Notes: generated by a model from the letters alone, not told the origin. Numbered from the stretch's first letter, positions 33,411-42,216 are shown. The stretch is 64,000 bases of DNA from Tardiphaga sp. 709 (GCF_032401055.1 NZ_CP135529.1:2728001-2792000), one strand, 5' to 3'. Numbers and translations: made by a program.

Positions 33411-34919
33411 ATGAACGTCCAGGGAAAGATCGCCACAGATCCATCCGTCGAAAACGCTGCCGAACATGTCGATGTCATCGTCGTCGGCGCCGGCATCTCC
33501 GGTATCGGCGCCGCCTATCATCTCACAAAGCAGAATCCGGATACGCGTTTTCTGATTCTGGAAACCCAGGACAGTTTCGGCGGCACCTGGCACACCCATC
33601 GCTATCCCGGCATTCGCTCCGACAGCGACCTGCATACGTTCGGTTATCGCTTCAAGCCATGGACCTCGGCACCCATCGCCACCGCCGCGGAAATCCTGCG
33701 CTATATGGGCGACGTCATCACGGAGAACGGCCTCGACGCGCATATCCGCTACAAGCACAAGATCCTATCCGCCAACTGGTCGAATGACGACAAGCTCTGG
33801 ACGCTGACTGTCGTCCGCCACGACACCGGCGAAACGCTGTTCTTCACCACGCGTTTTCTCTGGATGTGTCAGGGCTATTACAATCACAATCAGGGATACA
33901 CACCGCAGTGGCCGGGCATGACCCGGTTCAAGGGCCGCCTGGTGCATCCGCAGACCTGGCCGGAGGATCTCGATGTCACCGGCAAGAAAGTCGTCGTGAT
34001 CGGCTCCGGTGCCACCGCGGCGACCTTGGTGCCGGCCATTGCCGACAAATGCGCCGAAGTCACCATGCTGCAGCGCTCGCCGACCTTCTTCATCACCGGC
34101 CGCAATGCCAACGCTCTGGCAGAGACGCTCCGCGAGCTGGATGTCGACGAAGAATGGGTCCACGAGATCGTCCGCCGCAAGATCCTGTTCGATCAGCAGG
34201 CCTTCACCAAACGCACCAACAGTGAACCGGAGGTGGTAAAAGAGGAACTGCTGAAGGGCGTCCAGGCCTATCTCGGCAAGGACTACGACATCGCCACACA
34301 TTTCACGCCCCGCTACCGGCCGTGGCGGCAGCGCATCGCCTTCATTCCCGACGGCGACCTGTTCCAGAGCATCAAGGCCGGCAGGGCGACCGTGGTCACC
34401 AACGAGATCGAGACTTTCACCGAAGGCGGGATCACGCTGAAATCAGGCAGGACGATCGACGCCGACGTCGTCGTCACCGCCACCGGCTTCAATCTCAATG
34501 TGCTCGGCGATATCACGTTCTCCATCGATGACGCACCGCTGAATTTCTCGGATACCGTGACCTATCGCGGCATGATGTTCACCGGCGTGCCGAACATGGT
34601 GTGGATCTTCGGCTATCTCCGTGCCAGCTGGACATTGCGTGTCGACCTCGTCGCCGACTTCGTCTGCGGGCTGTTGAAGCATATGGAAGCGACCGGCGCC
34701 GCGACCGTCACGCCACAACTGCGGCCGGAAGACCTCGACATGCCGTTGCTACCGTGGATCGACCCCGAGGATTTCAACCCCGGCTACATCATGCGCGGCA
34801 TGCATCTGCTGCCGAAGCGCGGCGACAAGCAGGAGTGGCAGCACAACCAAGACTACTGGAGCGACAAGGACGTATTTCCGACCATCGACTATGGCGATCC
34901 GATCTTCCGATACAGGTAA
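33411..34919 (+). CDS. FAD-dependent Baeyer-Villiger-type monooxygenase
   Basis: 502 residues. FAD Rossmann fold VIVVGAGISGIGAAYHL (~residue 23), the GG-W motif SFGGTWHTHRYPGIRSDSDL, the BVMO fingerprint FKGRLVHPQTWPED (FxGxxxHxxxW), the NADP-binding repeat KVVVIGSGATAATLVPAIAD and the closing VVTATGFNLN. It inserts oxygen next to a ketone or hydroxylates a related substrate, with NADPH. Length is normal. It is followed after 185 bases by a thiamine-diphosphate enzyme on the same strand; whether they act together is unknown. Confidence 0.93.
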   Translation: MNVQGKIATDPSVENAAEHVDVIVVGAGISGIGAAYHLTKQNPDTRFLILETQDSFGGTWHTHRYPGIRSDSDLHTFGYRFKPWTSAPIATAAEILRYMGDVITENGLDAHIRYKHKILSANWSNDDKLWTLTVVRHDTGETLFFTTRFLWMCQGYYNHNQGYTPQWPGMTRFKGRLVHPQTWPEDLDVTGKKVVVIGSGATAATLVPAIADKCAEVTMLQRSPTFFITGRNANALAETLRELDVDEEWVHEIVRRKILFDQQAFTKRTNSEPEVVKEELLKGVQAYLGKDYDIATHFTPRYRPWRQRIAFIPDGDLFQSIKAGRATVVTNEIETFTEGGITLKSGRTIDADVVVTATGFNLNVLGDITFSIDDAPLNFSDTVTYRGMMFTGVPNMVWIFGYLRASWTLRVDLVADFVCGLLKHMEATGAATVTPQLRPEDLDMPLLPWIDPEDFNPGYIMRGMHLLPKRGDKQEWQHNQDYWSDKDVFPTIDYGDPIFRYR

Positions 34920-35104
34920 CAAACGTTCAACACATCGCGCATTTCTCCAAGCATTGCGCAAACATAATTGACCATCATGAAACCGTTTCGCGGTTCAGCT
35001 ATTGCTGCAGTGCGACCATTCGGTTCCAATCACAGTTGGACCGAAAGCATCGCTGCATCAGCCCGCCTCCCGGCGGAGAGCCAATTCTAGAAATCGGAGC
35101 TCCC

Positions 35105-36796
35105 ATGTCGAAAACTGTCGCGGATGAGATTGTCCATGTGCTTGAGACGATTGGCGTACAGCAGATTTTCGGCCTGATCGCCGACTCGCTTAATCCTTTG
35201 GCGGACTCGGTCCGGCGCAGTAAGATCGAATGGGTCGGCGTCCGTCATGAGGAAGGCGCGGCACTCGCTGCCGCGGGCCAGGCCAAGCTCACCGGCAAGC
35301 TCGGCGTTTGCGCCGGCTCCACCGGGCCCGGCAGCACGCATCTCGTCGCCGGCCTCTATGAAGCGGCGCGCGATCACGCCCCGGTGCTGGCACTCTCGGG
35401 CGAAATGGCGCGGGCAGCAAAAGGCGTCGACTTCTTCCAGACCACCGAACCGGACCTGCTGTTTCGCGACGTCGCGCTCTACACCCAGACCATCACCACC
35501 GCGGCGCAGGCGCCCGGTGTGATCCATCAGGCGATCTCCACCGCCTATGCCGGCCCTGGCGTCGCGCATCTGACGCTGCCTGTCGACGTGCTGTCGTCGA
35601 AAGCCGAAGGGGCGACGGCGAGCCTTGCCACGCTGGTGCCGCGCGGCGAGATTCTGCCGAATGATGCCGCCATACAGGAAGCCGCCCGCCGCATCGACGA
35701 AGCCGGCAGCGTTGTCATCATGTGCGGCCATGGCGCCATCGGCACCGCCGAATTGCTACGAGCCTTGAGCGACAAGCTGAAAGCACCGCTCATGCATTCG
35801 GTGCGCGGCAAGGAAATCATGGCATTCGACGATCCACGCTGGATGGGCGGTCTCGGCATGATCGGCACCAAGGCCGTCTACAATGCCGTGCATGATTGCG
35901 ACCTTCTGGTGATGGTCGGCACCGACTATCCCTATTCGAACTTTCTGCCACGCAAGGGCAATGTCATCCAGATCGATGTGCGCGCCGAAGCGCTCGGACG
36001 GCGCACGCCGACGAGCCTTGGTGTGATCGGCTCGGCACGCCCCGCTCTGAAGATGCTGCTCGACAAAGTGCAGACCAAGACCGACGGCAAGTTCTTCGAG
36101 ACAACCAGCCATGCCCGCAAGAAGTGGGACGAGATGCTCGACAAGCAGGCCGACCCGGCCCGCAGCAAGAACAAGATCCACCCGCAGGCCGTCGCACGCA
36201 TCGCCAGCGACCTCGCACGTCCCGATGCAATCTTCGTGTTCGACACCGGTCTGAACACGCTGTGGTCGGCCAACTGGATCCGCCAGAACGGCACCCAGCG
36301 CATCATCGGCTCGTTCAACAATGCCGCGGTCGGCACGTCCGTCGGCCAGGGCAACGGCGTGCAGATCCTCGATCGCAGCAAGCAGGTCATCGTGCTGACC
36401 GGCGATGGCGGCTTCAACATGCTGATGGGCGAGTTCATGACGGCCGTGCAGCACAAACTGCCCATCAAGGTGATCGTCTACAACAATTCGGCCCTGGGCC
36501 TGATCACGCTGGAAGCAGAAAGCATCGGCTTGGCGCCGTTCCGCGAGGCCATCGAATTTCCCAATCCGGATTTCGCCGCGCTGGCGCGCGCCTGCGGCGC
36601 GCAGGGCTTCACGGCCAAGCAGCCGGGTGACCTCGAAAAGGCCATCGCCGATGCACTGGCCTGCGACGGGCCGGCAATTGTCGATTGCGTGGTCGCCGCT
36701 GACGAGATCCCGAACCTGCCGCATATCGACGCCGCCATGGTTGGCAACTACGCGCTGGCGAAGATCAGGGAAGCGGTGATGGCCGTCACGGGCTGA
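35105..36796 (+). CDS. Thiamine-diphosphate enzyme of the pyruvate oxidase/PoxB type
   Basis: 563 residues. The N-terminal TPP domain has the catalytic Glu in VRHEEGAALAAAGQAKLTGK and GSTGPGSTHL; a central nucleotide-binding domain follows (VVIMCGHGAIGTAELL); the C-terminal cofactor motif is LTGDGGFNMLMGEF ending VIVYNNSALG (GDG...NN). This most resembles pyruvate dehydrogenase (quinone), which converts pyruvate to acetate and CO2 at the membrane, but related acetolactate-synthase-like or benzoylformate-type enzymes look alike. The ATG at 35105 matches the family start. A strong intrinsic terminator follows. Confidence 0.85.
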   Translation: MSKTVADEIVHVLETIGVQQIFGLIADSLNPLADSVRRSKIEWVGVRHEEGAALAAAGQAKLTGKLGVCAGSTGPGSTHLVAGLYEAARDHAPVLALSGEMARAAKGVDFFQTTEPDLLFRDVALYTQTITTAAQAPGVIHQAISTAYAGPGVAHLTLPVDVLSSKAEGATASLATLVPRGEILPNDAAIQEAARRIDEAGSVVIMCGHGAIGTAELLRALSDKLKAPLMHSVRGKEIMAFDDPRWMGGLGMIGTKAVYNAVHDCDLLVMVGTDYPYSNFLPRKGNVIQIDVRAEALGRRTPTSLGVIGSARPALKMLLDKVQTKTDGKFFETTSHARKKWDEMLDKQADPARSKNKIHPQAVARIASDLARPDAIFVFDTGLNTLWSANWIRQNGTQRIIGSFNNAAVGTSVGQGNGVQILDRSKQVIVLTGDGGFNMLMGEFMTAVQHKLPIKVIVYNNSALGLITLEAESIGLAPFREAIEFPNPDFAALARACGAQGFTAKQPGDLEKAIADALACDGPAIVDCVVAADEIPNLPHIDAAMVGNYALAKIREAVMAVTG

Positions 36797-36802
36797 GGCA
36801 CA

Positions 36803-36825
36803 AAGTGTTCGGTAAAAATACACTT
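36803..36825. promoter_or_regulatory. Dyad upstream of the sigma-54 promoter (possible enhancer site)
   Basis: AAGTGT-N11-ACACTT lies about 130 bases upstream of the -24 element, the usual distance for an enhancer-binding protein of the NtrC type. It does not match the NtrC consensus with its GCAC/GTGC half sites, so the activator may be another one, or the dyad may be chance. Confidence 0.3.
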
Positions 36826-36891
36826 CCGCGGCTCTGCTCAATTTCTCGCCGAGAATAATCCAGCCTGCCCAAAGCCGGGGCAAAACACTTC

Positions 36892-36940
36892 AAGCCTCAA
36901 GCTATCCGCAGAAAACCTGCGCGATTGCTTGAGGCTTTTT
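36892..36940 (+). terminator. Strong intrinsic terminator after the PoxB-like gene
   Basis: An 11-bp stem, AAGCCTCAAGC with 36927-36937, encloses an inner CGCAG/CTGCG hairpin and is followed by five T (36936-36940). It lies 96 bases after the stop and just before the sigma-54 promoter, so it also shields the next operon from read-through. Confidence 0.88.
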
Positions 36941-36951
36941 CGCGCTCAAGG

Positions 36952-36966
36952 TGGCACGCAGCTTGC
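36952..36966 (+). promoter_or_regulatory. Sigma-54 (RpoN) promoter of the ABC-amidase operon
   Basis: TGGCACGCAGCTTGC gives the invariant GG (36953-36954) and GC (36965-36966) 12 bases apart, and agrees with every position of the consensus TGGCACG-N4-TTGC. Transcription would start near 36978, some 17 bases before the ATG of the ATPase gene, leaving a short leader with AGGAAA. Confidence 0.8.
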
Positions 36967-36994
36967 GTATGTGCGGTACCCAGGAAACCGCATC

Positions 36995-37777
36995 ATGCCG
37001 CCGAAACAAGTTCAGCTCACCGTCCAGAACATCAGCAAGTCGTTTGCCGGCAAGGGCGGCGACGTCAATGTGCTCGACGACCTCTCCTTCACCATCAACG
37101 AGCGCGATTTCGTCAGCATTATTGGCCCCAGCGGCTGCGGCAAGACGACCATCTTCAACATCATCGCCGGCCTGCTGGAGCCCGATGGCGGCACTATCAC
37201 CTATCGCGGCAAGGAAATCGAAAGCCTGCGCGGCCGCGTCGGTTACATGATGCAGAAAGACCTGCTGTTTCCGTGGCGCACGGTGATGGGCAATGTGTTG
37301 CTCGGGCTGGAGACGCGCGGCGTCGACCAGAAGGAGGCCGAGGAGAAGGCGCGCGAATATCTCAAGCAGTTCGGTCTCGCCGGCTTCGAGAATGCCTATC
37401 CCAAGACCCTGTCCGGCGGCATGCGCCAGCGCGTGGCGCTGATCCGTACGCTGATCATGGATCCTGACATCCTGCTGCTCGACGAGCCGTTCTCGGCGCT
37501 TGATTACCAGACACGGCTCTATCTCGAAGGCGTGCTGAAGGACGCCGTCCAGAAATTCAACAAGACCGTTATCCTCGTGACCCACGATATCGACGAAGCC
37601 GTGGCGCTGTCGAAGCGCGTCGTCGTGCTGTCCGGCCGCCCGGCACGGGTGAAGGTCGTGCATGAGATCGACATCGAGGCAACCTCACCCATCACCGCGC
37701 GCAACGACGTGAAATTCTCGACTTACTTCAAGACGCTTTGCGCCGAACTCGATATCCAGACGGAGACAACGTCATGA
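36995..37777 (+). CDS. ABC transporter ATP-binding protein (SsuB/TauB/NrtD type)
   Basis: 260 residues with all motor motifs: Walker A GPSGCGKTT, Q-loop MMQKDLLFPW, signature LSGGMRQRVAL, Walker B ILLLDEPFSALD and switch His in ILVTHDIDEA. The branch is that of nitrate, taurine, sulfonate and thiamine-precursor importers. ATG 36995 follows AGGAAA and the predicted sigma-54 start site. It overlaps the permease gene by four bases. With it, the binding protein and the amidase it forms a four-gene operon. Confidence 0.95.
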   Translation: MPPKQVQLTVQNISKSFAGKGGDVNVLDDLSFTINERDFVSIIGPSGCGKTTIFNIIAGLLEPDGGTITYRGKEIESLRGRVGYMMQKDLLFPWRTVMGNVLLGLETRGVDQKEAEEKAREYLKQFGLAGFENAYPKTLSGGMRQRVALIRTLIMDPDILLLDEPFSALDYQTRLYLEGVLKDAVQKFNKTVILVTHDIDEAVALSKRVVVLSGRPARVKVVHEIDIEATSPITARNDVKFSTYFKTLCAELDIQTETTS

Positions 37778-38631
37778 GCCTCGTGATGTCCGGCACATCC
37801 GCGCGCAAGAAGACCGCACCACGCAAGTCCCGCAAAAAGCGATCGACCTTCGACACCACGCTCGGCCGCGCCGTGTTGCAATTGCTCGCCGTCGCAGTGT
37901 TCTTCGCGCTATGGGAGCTCGGCGTCCATGCCGGCTATATCTCGGCATTTTTGATGGGGTCGCCATCTGGCATCTTCGCCACGTTCTACAAGCTGGTCCT
38001 GAGCGGCGAACTGCTGTCGGATTCCTGGTACACGCTGTTCGAGGCTATTTTGGGCTTCATCATCGGCACCATCTTCGGGTCGCTGTTCGGTCTGGCGCTG
38101 TGGTATTCGGTGTTCGTCGCGAAGCTGGTCGAGCCCTTCATCGTTGCCATCAATTCCGTGCCGAAGATCGCGCTCGCGCCCATCGTGGTGCTGTGGTTCG
38201 GCACCGGCCTGATATCGAAGGTCGCACTCGCCGTTTCACTCACTGCACTGGTAGCGCTGATCGCCGCTTATCAGGCGGCCAAGGATGCCGACGTCGATCT
38301 GCAGTCGCTGATGATCTCCATGGGCGCCGACAAGCATCAGGTGTTCTGGAAGGCCGTGGTGCCATCCACACTGCCGTCGATCATCGCCACCTTCCGCATC
38401 AATATCGGTTTCGGCCTGGTCGGCGCCGTTGTCGGCGAGTTCATCTCGTCGCAGCGCGGCCTCGGCCACATGATCTTCCTGGCCTCCAGCCTGTACGACC
38501 TCAACTCAGTCTGGGTCGGGCTGTTCACGCTGATGATTCTCGGCTTCGTGCTCTATTACGTCATCGACATCATCGAGCGCACCTCGCTGCCGTGGAAGCA
38601 GGCGACCATCTCACATCAGGTCCAAGTTTAA
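37774..38631 (+). CDS. ABC transporter permease (SsuC/TauC type)
   Basis: 285 residues. A very basic start (KKTAPRKSRKKRS) precedes about six membrane helices. The EAA loop, ISMGADKHQVFWKAVVPSTL, which docks on the ATPase, is present near residue 185. ATG 37774 overlaps the ATPase stop (ATGA). One permease gene means a homodimer in the membrane. Confidence 0.93.
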   Translation: MSLVMSGTSARKKTAPRKSRKKRSTFDTTLGRAVLQLLAVAVFFALWELGVHAGYISAFLMGSPSGIFATFYKLVLSGELLSDSWYTLFEAILGFIIGTIFGSLFGLALWYSVFVAKLVEPFIVAINSVPKIALAPIVVLWFGTGLISKVALAVSLTALVALIAAYQAAKDADVDLQSLMISMGADKHQVFWKAVVPSTLPSIIATFRINIGFGLVGAVVGEFISSQRGLGHMIFLASSLYDLNSVWVGLFTLMILGFVLYYVIDIIERTSLPWKQATISHQVQV

Positions 38632-38663
38632 TCCCTCTCTTTCCACCATAACGGAGACGTTCT

Positions 38664-39632
38664 ATGTCGTTGTTGAAGCGTATCACCGGCGCGGTCGCGC
38701 TGGCTGGAGTCCTGCTCGCCACGCCAGCGATGGCGCAGAACAAGAAGGTGGTGTTGTCGCAGGCCTTCCAGTCGATGCTGTATTTGCCGCTCTATGTCGC
38801 CATCAATGAGGGCTTCTTCACCGCGCAGGGCCTCGACCTCACTAAGGAAACCGCAGGCTCGCCCACGGTCGCACTCTCGGCGGTGATCTCCGGCAGCGCA
38901 CAGTTCTCGATCCATGGCCCGGAATGGACTGCCATTGCGGCCTCCAAGGGCGCGCCGGTCGGCATCATCGCCAATGTCGTCAACGGCGCCGCGGTGTGGA
39001 TCGCCACCGCGCCGGATTTCAATTTCACCGACGTCAAGAGCCTGAAGGGCCAGAAAGTGGTCGTCGGCACCATGCCAACCACCAGCACGTCGCTGTTCCT
39101 GAAGCTGCTGAAGGAGAACGGCATGGACGGCAAGACCGATGTGGAGATGATCCCCGTCGCAATCGGCAGCGAACCGGGTCCGTTCCTCGCCAAGCAGGCT
39201 GACGTCGCCGTGATGTATGAACCTGGCCTGGATCAGGTCGTCGCCAAGGGCATGAAGGTGGTCTACGGCTTCCCGAAGAGCTACGGCGCCTACGCATTTT
39301 CGTCGGTGACCGCACGCAACGACGTCAATCCGGATCTGGCGCAGCGCGTCACCAACGGCATGGAAATGGCGATGCGCTTCATGAAGAAAGATCCTGCCAA
39401 GACCGTGGCCATTGCGCAGAAGGAATTTCCAACGCTGGATCCGGCCGTGATCGAATCCGCCGTCAAGCGCATGTTGGCCGACGGCGTCTATCCCGACAGC
39501 GTCGATATTTCTGCGCCCTCGCTGAAAATCTCCATGGACACCCAGATCGCGCTCGGCAATCTCGCGGCCCAGCCCGACTATGACAAGTTTGTCGTGAAGA
39601 AATATATCGAGCCCGCATTGGCGATGAAGTAA
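38664..39632 (+). CDS. ABC transporter substrate-binding protein (NMT1/THI5-like)
   Basis: 322 residues with a signal peptide (1-25, ending TPAMAQ). The mature part starts KKVVLSQAFQSMLYLPLYVA and shows the family blocks AINEGFFTAQGLDL, SAVISGSAQFSIHGPEW and VGTMPTTSTSLFLKLL. This fold binds sulfonates, pyrimidine precursors of thiamine, amides or nitriles; the ligand is not certain. The amidase downstream suggests an amide-containing compound. A stable hairpin lies right after the stop. Confidence 0.92.
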   Translation: MSLLKRITGAVALAGVLLATPAMAQNKKVVLSQAFQSMLYLPLYVAINEGFFTAQGLDLTKETAGSPTVALSAVISGSAQFSIHGPEWTAIAASKGAPVGIIANVVNGAAVWIATAPDFNFTDVKSLKGQKVVVGTMPTTSTSLFLKLLKENGMDGKTDVEMIPVAIGSEPGPFLAKQADVAVMYEPGLDQVVAKGMKVVYGFPKSYGAYAFSSVTARNDVNPDLAQRVTNGMEMAMRFMKKDPAKTVAIAQKEFPTLDPAVIESAVKRMLADGVYPDSVDISAPSLKISMDTQIALGNLAAQPDYDKFVVKKYIEPALAMK

Positions 39633-39638
39633 TATAGA

Positions 39639-39666
39639 AGGTGCGCAGCCTCGCGGCTGCGCACCT
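39639..39666 (+). terminator. Hairpin between the binding-protein and amidase genes
   Basis: AGGTGCGCAGCC pairs perfectly with 39655-39666 around TCGC, seven bases after the stop. No T run follows, so it more likely stabilises the upstream message and lowers read-through to the amidase than stops it fully. Confidence 0.55.
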
Positions 39667-39703
39667 CTCTTGATCCCAGAAGAAACGTTCAGGACGACAC
39701 GAC

Positions 39704-41041
39704 ATGACGAATGCAACCGCGCGCACTGCAACATCTGGCGCGGGGGTTCTGGACCTGCTGCGGCTGTTCAAGGGCAACACATCTGCGGCGGACCATTACG
39801 CATCGGAGCGGCTCGCACAGGCCAAGGCTGCCGAGCCCATACTGAAGGCCTTTGAGGTCCTCCCCACCGACACCGTGCGCAAGCCGGGGCCGCTCTCCGG
39901 CATTCCCGTCGCCGTCAAGGACATCATCGCCACCACCGACATGCCGACTACCAACGGCTCTGCCGTGTATGCCGATCACGTGCCATCGGCCGATGCATGG
40001 GTCGTCGAACGGTTGCGCAATCTCGGCGCCACCATTTTCGGCAAGACGGTCTCCACCGAATTCGCCTGGCGGCATCCCGGCCCAACCACCAATCCATGGA
40101 ACTGCAAGCACACGCCGGGCGGCTCGTCTTCCGGCTCGGCGGCGTCCGTGGCCGCCGGCATCGTACCGCTGGCGCTGGGAACGCAGACGCTGGGCTCCAT
40201 CATCCGTCCCGCCGCCTTCAACGGCGTCGTCGGCTTCAAGCCGAGCTTCGGCGCTATCCCCCGCACCGGCGCGCATCATCTCAGCCAGTCGCTCGACCAC
40301 ATCGGCTTCTTCGCGCGCAAGGTCGACGACGTGGCCTATGCGCTGTCACTCATTGCCGGCACCAGCAACAGCGATCCGCATGGCGCGCCGGTGCCGGCCT
40401 TTGAAATCTCCGTTGAGCGCGGCGTGCCACCGCTGCCGTCGCCGCGTCTTGCGGTGGTGCGCTTTGCCAAATTCGCCAAGGCGGAGAGCGAACAGCAACA
40501 GCTGTTCGAGGCCTCTGTCGCGCGACTTCGCAGCGCCGGCGCGTCGATCGAGGAACTTGAACTGCCCGAACTGGATCGCAGCAACTGGGACGCGATCAAT
40601 ACGATTCTCGCGGCCGAAGGCGCGGTGATCTTCGGCGAACTCGTCGCGCGCTATCCCGACAAGACCAGCGATCACCTGAAGAATCTGGTGGAAACCGGCA
40701 GCGCCGTCAGCGCCACTGCCTATCTCAAAGCCAAGGCGTTGCAGACGAAGCTGCGCGCGGACTTCACGGCGCAGATGGCGAACTACGACGCTGTGCTGAC
40801 ACTGCCGGCCTATGGCGAAGCACCGGAAGGGCTGAGCTACACTGGCGACGCCGAATATTGCGCGCCATGGACCCTGATCGGCGTGCCCGCGCTGTCGCTG
40901 CCCGCCGGATTCGGCAAGAACCATCTGCCGCTCGGCCTGCAGGTGGTCGGCCCCTATCTGAACGACTTGCGCACACTGCGTGTTGCGAAGTGGATCGAGA
41001 GCGCGCTGGCGTTCTCGCCGGGATTGCCCGAGATCAAATAG
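39704..41041 (+). CDS. Amidase (amidase-signature family)
   Basis: 445 residues. The Ser-cisSer-Lys triad can be placed: Lys in GIPVAVKDIIATTDMP, cis-Ser in GGSSSGSAASVAAG and nucleophile Ser in GTQTLGSIIRPAAF, where the common TDTGGS reads TQTLGS. Such enzymes hydrolyse amides to acid and ammonia. A GatA role is unlikely because no gatB/C is near and the protein is short. Position after an ABC importer and a sigma-54 promoter suggests that it frees nitrogen from the imported compound. Confidence 0.9.
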   Translation: MTNATARTATSGAGVLDLLRLFKGNTSAADHYASERLAQAKAAEPILKAFEVLPTDTVRKPGPLSGIPVAVKDIIATTDMPTTNGSAVYADHVPSADAWVVERLRNLGATIFGKTVSTEFAWRHPGPTTNPWNCKHTPGGSSSGSAASVAAGIVPLALGTQTLGSIIRPAAFNGVVGFKPSFGAIPRTGAHHLSQSLDHIGFFARKVDDVAYALSLIAGTSNSDPHGAPVPAFEISVERGVPPLPSPRLAVVRFAKFAKAESEQQQLFEASVARLRSAGASIEELELPELDRSNWDAINTILAAEGAVIFGELVARYPDKTSDHLKNLVETGSAVSATAYLKAKALQTKLRADFTAQMANYDAVLTLPAYGEAPEGLSYTGDAEYCAPWTLIGVPALSLPAGFGKNHLPLGLQVVGPYLNDLRTLRVAKWIESALAFSPGLPEIK

Positions 41042-41045
41042 CAGA

Positions 41046-41075
41046 AGGCCCTCGCCCAATCTCGGGCGAGGGCCT
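41046..41075. terminator. Bidirectional hairpin between amidase and cupin genes
   Basis: AGGCCCTCGCCC pairs perfectly with 41064-41075 around a 6-base loop, between convergent genes. It is likely to end the ABC-amidase transcript. Confidence 0.7.
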
Positions 41076-41086
41076 CAGCTCGATGT

Positions 41087-41599
41087 TTACTTCTTCACCG
41101 CGCCATCAGGATGTGTGGGATCGACCCACAGCACCGTCTCCGGCTTCTCCACCGGTTCGATATCGATATTGATAGCGACCGCTTCGCCGTCGCTGCGCAC
41201 CAGCACGCATTCGAGCACTTCGTCAGCGCTGGCGTTGATCTCCTGATGAGGCACGTAAGGCGGCACGAAGATGAAATCGCCAGGACCGGCCTCCGCGGTA
41301 AATTGCAGGCGATCGCCCCACCGCATCCGAGCCTTGCCCTTCACCACATAGATGACGCTTTCGAGATGGCCGTGATGATGCGCACCGGTCTTGGCATCCG
41401 GCTGGATCGACACGGTGCCAGCCCAAAGTTTCTGCGCACCCACGCGCGCGAAATTGATGGCCGCCGCGCGGTCCATGCCTTTGGTCGATGGCACGTTGGT
41501 ATCGAGGTTGTCGGCGGGAATGACGCGAATGCCGTCGTGCTTCCAGCGATCTGGATCATGATCGTGCGGATGAGTGTGATCGTGGCCGTGACCGGACAT
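41087..41599 (-). CDS. Cupin-domain metal-binding protein
   Basis: 170 residues. A His/Asp-rich start (MSGHGHDHTHPHDHDPD) can bind divalent metals. The cupin core follows, with motif 1 GAHHHGHLESVIYVVKGKAR (HHxH...E) and motif 2 GDFIFVPPYVPHQEIN (final His). ATG 41599 is preferred because GAAGG precedes it. Possible roles are a dioxygenase or a small-molecule isomerase. Neighbours give no hint. It is a single gene. Confidence 0.85.
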   Translation of the reverse strand: MSGHGHDHTHPHDHDPDRWKHDGIRVIPADNLDTNVPSTKGMDRAAAINFARVGAQKLWAGTVSIQPDAKTGAHHHGHLESVIYVVKGKARMRWGDRLQFTAEAGPGDFIFVPPYVPHQEINASADEVLECVLVRSDGEAVAINIDIEPVEKPETVLWVDPTHPDGAVKK

Positions 41600-41764
41600 T
41601 TCAATGCCTTCTTGGGTTCCGAAGAAATGCTGCCACCGCATGCGGCATCACGCCCCCGGGAGTGAGGAACATTCAATTGAGCTGGCAATTATCCCTGCGA
41701 AGCTCAAGCAGCGCATATCGAGAATGGTCTCGGAACTGCGTCTGCAACATGACAGGAGTATCCC

Positions 41765-41980
41765 ATGGGTGCCACCGCAGACAAGATCAAGGGAACCGCG
41801 AACGAAGCCATCGGCAAGGCCAAGCAGGGCATCGGTGAAGCGACCGGCTCCGACCGCCTGCAGGGCGAAGGTCTGATCCAGGAAGGCAAGGGCCACGCGC
41901 AGAAGGCCGTCGGCGATGCCAAGCAGGCCGCCAAGGACGCCGCCGACAAGGCGTCGGACTTAGCACACCGCAAACTTTAA
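41765..41980 (+). CDS. CsbD family stress protein
   Basis: 71 residues, very hydrophilic and Lys/Ala/Gly-rich: MGATADKIKGTANEAIGKAK, QGEGLIQEGKGHAQKAVGDA and AADKASDLAHRKL. It has the repeated KxxGxxxExxGK pattern of the CsbD-like family, which is induced by general stress; its molecular role is unknown. AGGAG precedes the ATG. A rho-independent terminator follows, so it is a single gene. Confidence 0.92.
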   Translation: MGATADKIKGTANEAIGKAKQGIGEATGSDRLQGEGLIQEGKGHAQKAVGDAKQAAKDAADKASDLAHRKL

Positions 41981-42041
41981 CCAATTCCAACCGGCGGAGT
42001 TTTGACTCCTCCGTCGGTCGCAGGTGACGCTGCAAAAGAAG

Positions 42042-42066
42042 CCGGTCCCAAGAGGGGCCGGTTTTT
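42042..42066 (+). terminator. Rho-independent terminator of the CsbD gene
   Basis: CCGGTCCC pairs with GGGGCCGG (42054-42061) around AAGA, with one G-U pair, and is followed by five T. It is 62 bases after the stop. Confidence 0.88.
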
Positions 42067-42216
42067 GCTGTCAGTCGGCTCGTTACGCCAACAGGCCCGG
42101 TAATGACATAGGTCAATACCTGCGCAGGCGAGCATCCGGCCGCAAGCCCTGAGGGCACGATATTTCGGCGAGTTCCCGGACTTCCCCCTGGCTGGTCCGG
42201 CTGGTAAACCCCCGCC

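Noticed and set aside
34601-35104. N-terminal extension of the PoxB-like protein
   Set aside because: The extension overlaps the monooxygenase gene in another frame and is Arg-rich; the family start lies at 35105.
36797-36994. TPP riboswitch before the NMT1/THI5-like ABC genes
   Set aside because: The CTGAGA and related core sequences are absent; the hairpin there is an ordinary terminator with a T run.
38628-39734. 368-codon minus-strand frame opposite the ABC binding protein
   Set aside because: Antisense to a gene with a signal peptide and family motifs; no supporting feature.
41667-41695. EcfG-type general stress promoter for the CsbD gene
   Set aside because: GGAAC is present at 41667 and again near 41736, but no CGTT follows at 16-18 bases.
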